Origin: Afipia sp.
GTDB taxonomy: Bacteria > Pseudomonadota > Alphaproteobacteria > Rhizobiales > Xanthobacteraceae
Assembly: GCA_024508675.1 (NCBI GenBank)
Contig: JANINQ010000005.1
Location: 124,001 to 188,000, forward strand
DNA length: 64,000 nt
Reading direction: 5' to 3'
The notes under the pieces were generated by a model. The model saw only the letters and a program-made list of their open reading frames with translations, searched no databases and was not told the DNA's origin. Shown here piece after piece: positions 60,823 to 64,000 of this stretch. Position 1 is the stretch's first letter, and every line of letters begins with the position of its first letter. A program made the translations under genes and the position numbers.

Positions 60823-61760
60823 TGGAAATTATCCTTGGCGCGGCCCATCAACTCGATAAACACATCCTCGAGCGACGGTTCAGATTTGTGCCAGACGGTT
60901 CCGTTGCCTGATTTGTAAGGCGCGATGGCCTTCTCGAGTGCGGCTTCATCCCGGCCTGAGACATGAAGACTGGTCCCGAACGGCGCAACCATGTCGATAC
61001 CGGACTGATCGACAAGATCAGTCGCAAGTTTGTTCAGGCCCTCGCCTGTCACCGTGTAGGTCGTCAGCGCCGACTTTGCGATGACCTCTTCCACAGTGCC
61101 GTGAGCAAGAAGGTTGCCGTAGGCGATGTACGCGATCTCATGACAGCGCTCGGCCTCGTCCATGTAATGCGTCGAAACGAGAACGGTCAGCCCCTCGGCC
61201 GCCAGCGCATGAATCTCGTTCCAGAACTCGCGGCGCGCCTTGGGATCGACACCCGCTGTCGGCTCATCGAGCAGGAGCAGTTGCGGATTCGGCAGCGTGC
61301 AGGCGCCAAGCGCAAGCCGTTGCTTCCAGCCGCCGGACAGTTCTCCTGCCAGTTGCTCCTCGCGGCCCTTCAGGCCGATGCGCTGGACCATCTCACGCGC
61401 CGCCGCGCGCGGATCGGCCACACCATAAAGCCGCGCGACGAATTCGAGATTCTCGCGCACCGAGAGATCCTGATAGAGGCTGAAGCGCTGGGTCATATAG
61501 CCGACATGGCGCTTGATCTTGTCCGCGTCGCGCCGGATGTCGTAGCCGAGGCATGTCCCCTCGCCGCTGTCCGGTGTCAGCAGGCCGCACAGCATGCGAA
61601 TGGTGGTGGTTTTGCCGGAACCATTAGGGCCGAGAAAGCCGTAGATCGAGCCGCGCTTCACCTGCATCGACAGATCATGCACCACCTGCCGCCCGTTGAA
61701 CGATTTCGACAGGCCGTGAACCTCGATCGCAATATCGGACTGCGCGATTGCGGTGCTCAC
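60819..61760 (-). CDS. ABC transporter ATP-binding protein
   Basis: A 313-residue single-NBD ATPase: Walker A GPNGSGKT (44-51), signature LSGGWKQRLALG, Walker B LLLDEPTAGVD. It has a C-terminal extension of about 70 residues typical of drug-export ATPases. It drives export by the adjacent permease. ATGA overlaps join it to both neighbours. Confidence 0.94.
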   Translation of the reverse strand: MSTAIAQSDIAIEVHGLSKSFNGRQVVHDLSMQVKRGSIYGFLGPNGSGKTTTIRMLCGLLTPDSGEGTCLGYDIRRDADKIKRHVGYMTQRFSLYQDLSVRENLEFVARLYGVADPRAAAREMVQRIGLKGREEQLAGELSGGWKQRLALGACTLPNPQLLLLDEPTAGVDPKARREFWNEIHALAAEGLTVLVSTHYMDEAERCHEIAYIAYGNLLAHGTVEEVIAKSALTTYTVTGEGLNKLATDLVDQSGIDMVAPFGTSLHVSGRDEAALEKAIAPYKSGNGTVWHKSEPSLEDVFIELMGRAKDNFQ

Positions 61761-62530
61761 GGCGTCTTCCCGCTGGTGAAGACGCTGACCGGCTGGCCGA
61801 CACGCAGACTGTCCGGTTTGTCCGGCCGTGCCTGGATCAGATAGACCAGCTTTGAGCGTTCGCTGAGACTGTAGATCACCGGCGGCGTGTATTCCGCCGT
61901 GGTGGCGATGAAGTAGACTTTCCCCGCGATGTCGCCAGGACAGCCGTCGCAGGTGACGCGAACATCCTCGCCGACTTTCATTTTCGGAAGTTCCGGCTCC
62001 GGCACATAGAACCGCACTTTCATGTTGCCCGGCGGCAGGATCGAAATCACCGGGCGCTGCGCGGCAACGGTTTCACCTTCGCGGAAATAGATCTGCTGGA
62101 TGGTGCCTGCAATCGGCGCCTTCATCCTCCGCCGCTCGAGCCTCGTCTGCGACGTATTCACCCGCGCTTCGGCCACGCGAAGATTGGCCAGCGCCGTGTC
62201 GTAATTCGCCTGCGTGCCCGAGCCGGTCTTGCTCAACGCTGCCGCACGGTCATAGGCCTGCTGTGCGTTGGCCAGCGTTGCATTGCTCTGATTGAGGTCG
62301 GCTTTCTGAAGATCGTCATCGACCGCATACAGTGGCGCGCCGACTTCGACGCGATCACCTTCGCGAACATTCAGCTTGACCACGCGCCCCGGTTCGTCCG
62401 GGCTGACAAAGATCATGTCCGCTTCCACCCAACCCTGATAGCCGGGATTTTTGGATTCCCAGCAGCCGGCGAGTGCTCCCGCAGCAAGCAGCAACCCCAC
62501 AATCCGCCCAGCCTGTCGCGACGCAATCAT
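61757..62530 (-). CDS. HlyD-type membrane-fusion lipoprotein
   Basis: A 257-residue periplasmic adaptor: signal peptide with lipobox LAGC (Cys23), then the lipoyl-like first part (EPGRVVKLNVREGDRVEVGAPL), a short coiled-coil hairpin (about 80-130) and the second lipoyl part (APIAGTIQQIYFREGETV). It is anchored by lipid rather than a helix, like YbhG-type adaptors that link an ABC exporter to an outer-membrane channel. No TolC-like gene is in the window. Confidence 0.92.
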   Translation of the reverse strand: MIASRQAGRIVGLLLAAGALAGCWESKNPGYQGWVEADMIFVSPDEPGRVVKLNVREGDRVEVGAPLYAVDDDLQKADLNQSNATLANAQQAYDRAAALSKTGSGTQANYDTALANLRVAEARVNTSQTRLERRRMKAPIAGTIQQIYFREGETVAAQRPVISILPPGNMKVRFYVPEPELPKMKVGEDVRVTCDGCPGDIAGKVYFIATTAEYTPPVIYSLSERSKLVYLIQARPDKPDSLRVGQPVSVFTSGKTP

Positions 62531-63237
62531 GCCGCTCTCCCTTCATTGAAAATCAGATCGAGATGAACACGCAGCATCGCGGTGACATCGAGCGGCGCGA
62601 GCTGTCCGAACAGCCCTTGCCAGATCACGGATACAATCATCGGCGCGACCAGAAGTTGCGGAAACTCTGCCAGCTTCGGATTGCGGATTTCACCTCTGGC
62701 GATTCCGTATTCGATCAGCTTGCGCATTCCGGCGATGCCATGGGCGATCACCTCGCGGTAATAGAATTCGGCAAGCTGCGGAAAGCGCGTGCCCTCGGCA
62801 ATGATCATCCGGACGATGTCCGCGCGCCGCGTGCCGATCACCTCCCGGGCGAATGTTTCGGCCAATGCCTCCATCGCCGCGCGCGCGGAGCCGCCGCCCA
62901 CGCCAATCGGCGGATTGGAAATGCGCACGATCAGCGGTCCGAGGGCGGTGCGCACCAGTTCCTGAAACAGTGCGTCCTTGTCCTTGAAGTGCAGATAGAT
63001 CGTCCCCTTCGCGACGCCGGCGCGTCTGGCCACGTCATCGAGGCGGGTCGCGGCAAAACCTTTCGCGGTGAATTCCTCAAGACCGGCGGCCACGATGGCT
63101 GCGCGCCGCTCGGTCGCGCCGATGGTCCGCTTGGATGGACGCGGCGATGCCGCACGATTGACAGGCGTACGCGCTGTCGTTTTGCGCGCGGACGCGCCTT
63201 TCGCGGGACGGGTATCGATTAGAGGAAGTTTTGCCAT
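62527..63237 (-). CDS. TetR/AcrR family repressor of the ABC export operon
   Basis: A 236-residue regulator: a Lys/Arg/Ala-rich N-terminal extension (1-40), then the TetR HTH (RRAAIVAAGLEEFTAKGFAATRLDDVARRAGVAKGTIYLHFKDKDALF) and a C-terminal ligand domain. First gene of the four-gene operon (adaptor, ATPase and permease all overlap by 4 bases), so autoregulation through the palindrome at 63244-63269 is likely. The ligand is unknown. Confidence 0.92.
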   Translation of the reverse strand: MAKLPLIDTRPAKGASARKTTARTPVNRAASPRPSKRTIGATERRAAIVAAGLEEFTAKGFAATRLDDVARRAGVAKGTIYLHFKDKDALFQELVRTALGPLIVRISNPPIGVGGGSARAAMEALAETFAREVIGTRRADIVRMIIAEGTRFPQLAEFYYREVIAHGIAGMRKLIEYGIARGEIRNPKLAEFPQLLVAPMIVSVIWQGLFGQLAPLDVTAMLRVHLDLIFNEGRAA

Positions 63238-63243
63238 AAGGAA

Positions 63244-63269
63244 AATATGACTGACTGGTCAGTCATATT
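63244..63269 (-). promoter_or_regulatory. TetR-type operator before the export operon
   Basis: AATATGACTGA-CTGG-TCAGTCATATT, 11-bp perfect arms around a 4-base centre, 6 bases before the tetR start codon. The TGACTGACYRGTCAGTCA pattern is common for CecR/AcrR-type repressors. Confidence 0.85.
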
Positions 63270-63356
63270 CAAGATAAAATCATAACTGCGGGTAAATCGA
63301 CGTAACAAACTGATATTACTTGATTTATTTTTCGACAGCAGGATCAGCGAACGGCC

Positions 63357-63764
63357 TCAGCCCTTTGCATCGCAAGCCCAGGCACGGATGACGCATTCCT
63401 TGCCGCCGAAGGCGTAGCACTTCTTCATCGCTTCATTGAGCGCACTCGAGATGCGCGGGGCCACGGCATAGCCGTGCGCGCCGCAGGGCTTTGTCATGTC
63501 GAGAGACAATGCGATGCACGCCCGCTTCATCGTCACCGCCGAGCAATCACCCTTGCATTGCTTGAGCGCCGCGGCACGCGCGCTCTGCTCCGCGGGATAG
63601 TCGAATGCCTGCCCGTAAGCCCCACACTTCCCGATCGCCAGCGCACCGGCAGCTTGGGCCGGGGCGGCGAAATGGGCGACAAAGGCAAAAACCAAAGCAA
63701 CACTAAAAAACGCGCAAGAGCGCGCAACGGTACGGTCGAACAAAATCCCCTCCCCCGAGGTCAC
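63357..63764 (-). CDS. DUF4189 secreted protein
   Basis: A 135-residue protein with a long basic N-terminus, a hydrophobic signal segment (FFSVALVFAFVAHFAAPAQA) and a mature DUF4189 domain: GALAIGKCGAYGQAFDYPAEQSARAAALKQCKGDC.., with at least six cysteines (CGAYG, QCKGDC, RACIA, PCGAHG, KCYAFG, ECVIRAWAC). Periplasmic or secreted, of unknown role. Appears monocistronic. Confidence 0.88.
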   Translation of the reverse strand: MTSGEGILFDRTVARSCAFFSVALVFAFVAHFAAPAQAAGALAIGKCGAYGQAFDYPAEQSARAAALKQCKGDCSAVTMKRACIALSLDMTKPCGAHGYAVAPRISSALNEAMKKCYAFGGKECVIRAWACDAKG

Positions 63765-63830
63765 TCGGAAAGACTCTAGGCAGAGGGCGTTTCAACTTGG
63801 TGAATAAAGCGGAAAGAGCCGACAGAGACG

Positions 63831-64000
63831 TCAGACGCTGCCGGCGCTGATCTGATGCTTGCGGGCATCGGTCAGCATGTCCGGTGTGTCGATGTCGAGA
63901 AAGGCGCTTTTACCTTCAACCTCGACTTCCGTGACGGCCTCCATGTGCCGCGCGATCAGATGCCGCGCACCAACATCGCCGTCGAGCGCCATCAATTCGG
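63831..64000 (-). CDS. MobA/MocA-like NTP transferase, C-terminal end (partial)
   Basis: Runs off the right end; the stop is at 63831-63833. The visible frame, from ELMALDGDVGARHLIARH through FLDIDTPDMLTDARKHQI, matches the end of the molybdopterin cytidylyltransferase/MobA-like family (GDxGAR and DIDTPxD motifs). Such proteins attach a nucleotide to the molybdenum cofactor or act as accessory factors for Mo hydroxylases. Only 56 residues are visible. Confidence 0.75.
   Translation of the reverse strand, partial: ELMALDGDVGARHLIARHMEAVTEVEVEGKSAFLDIDTPDMLTDARKHQISAGSV

Overview
The window is a stretch of high-GC alphaproteobacterial chromosome, best matched to the Bradyrhizobium/Afipia/Rhodopseudomonas/Oligotropha group (Nitrobacteraceae, formerly Bradyrhizobiaceae). 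The evidence is protein style (DUF3126, Usg, BTLCP, PAS_5 and BcsS families), an Irr-type iron control element, a CTTG-N18-CCTATGT RpoH-type promoter with a CIRCE element before groESL, and many intergenic palindromic repeats of the kinds common in this family. The genus is an inference. No integrase, transposase, CRISPR array or rRNA was found; there is one tRNA (Leu, UAA).

Layout. 1-13.5 kb: end of thrS, a nitroreductase, a PAS-GGDEF-EAL protein, a patatin-like phospholipase, a CBS protein, a rhomboid protease, a candidate small RNA, PAS_5 and PilZ proteins, a periplasmic transglutaminase-like protease, an SGNH hydrolase and a gamma carbonic anhydrase. 13.5-25 kb: an AT-rich orphan membrane protein, cysE, a hydrolase, a zf-CHCC/FAD-monooxygenase pair, a GGDEF-EAL protein translationally coupled to a multi-spanning membrane protein, and a monomeric isocitrate dehydrogenase. 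25.5-33.7 kb: tRNA-Leu, a phosphoesterase, a cyclic-nucleotide-binding protein, a crotonase, quinone oxidoreductase, HCCA-isomerase-like and GST genes, a MetE-like protein, and a cinA-like/thioesterase/gpt operon.

33.9-38.2 kb carries the four-gene set circularly permuted ATP-grasp, alpha-E, transglutaminase and Anbu (proteasome-like peptidase). This is a recurrent but biochemically unresolved system that probably makes or removes a peptide modification. 38-44 kb: an SDR/flavodoxin-fold pair, a cupin with a histone-H1-like tail, usg, an Irr-box-controlled VIT/CCC1 iron transporter and groESL. 44-50 kb is the accessory part: a serine hydrolase with an AraC regulator, then a lower-GC islet between two diverged copies of a promoter-bearing repeat. 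The islet holds a predicted PD-(D/E)XK toxin with an overlapping presumed immunity gene and a membrane-anchored Mrr-type endonuclease. A repeat-rich noncoding block follows.

50-64 kb: a DUF2778 protein, a GT39/GT2-GtrA lipid-glycosylation pair, a DUF72/DUF488 pair, an orphan BcsS, an MFS transporter behind two palindromes, a membrane adenylate cyclase, a four-gene overlapping TetR/HlyD/ABC export operon with a clear operator, and the end of a MobA-like nucleotidyltransferase.

Second-messenger proteins are frequent: two GGDEF-EAL proteins, PilZ, a LapG-superfamily protease and BcsS on the c-di-GMP side, and a class III cyclase and a cNMP-binding protein on the cyclic nucleotide side. They are scattered rather than in one operon.
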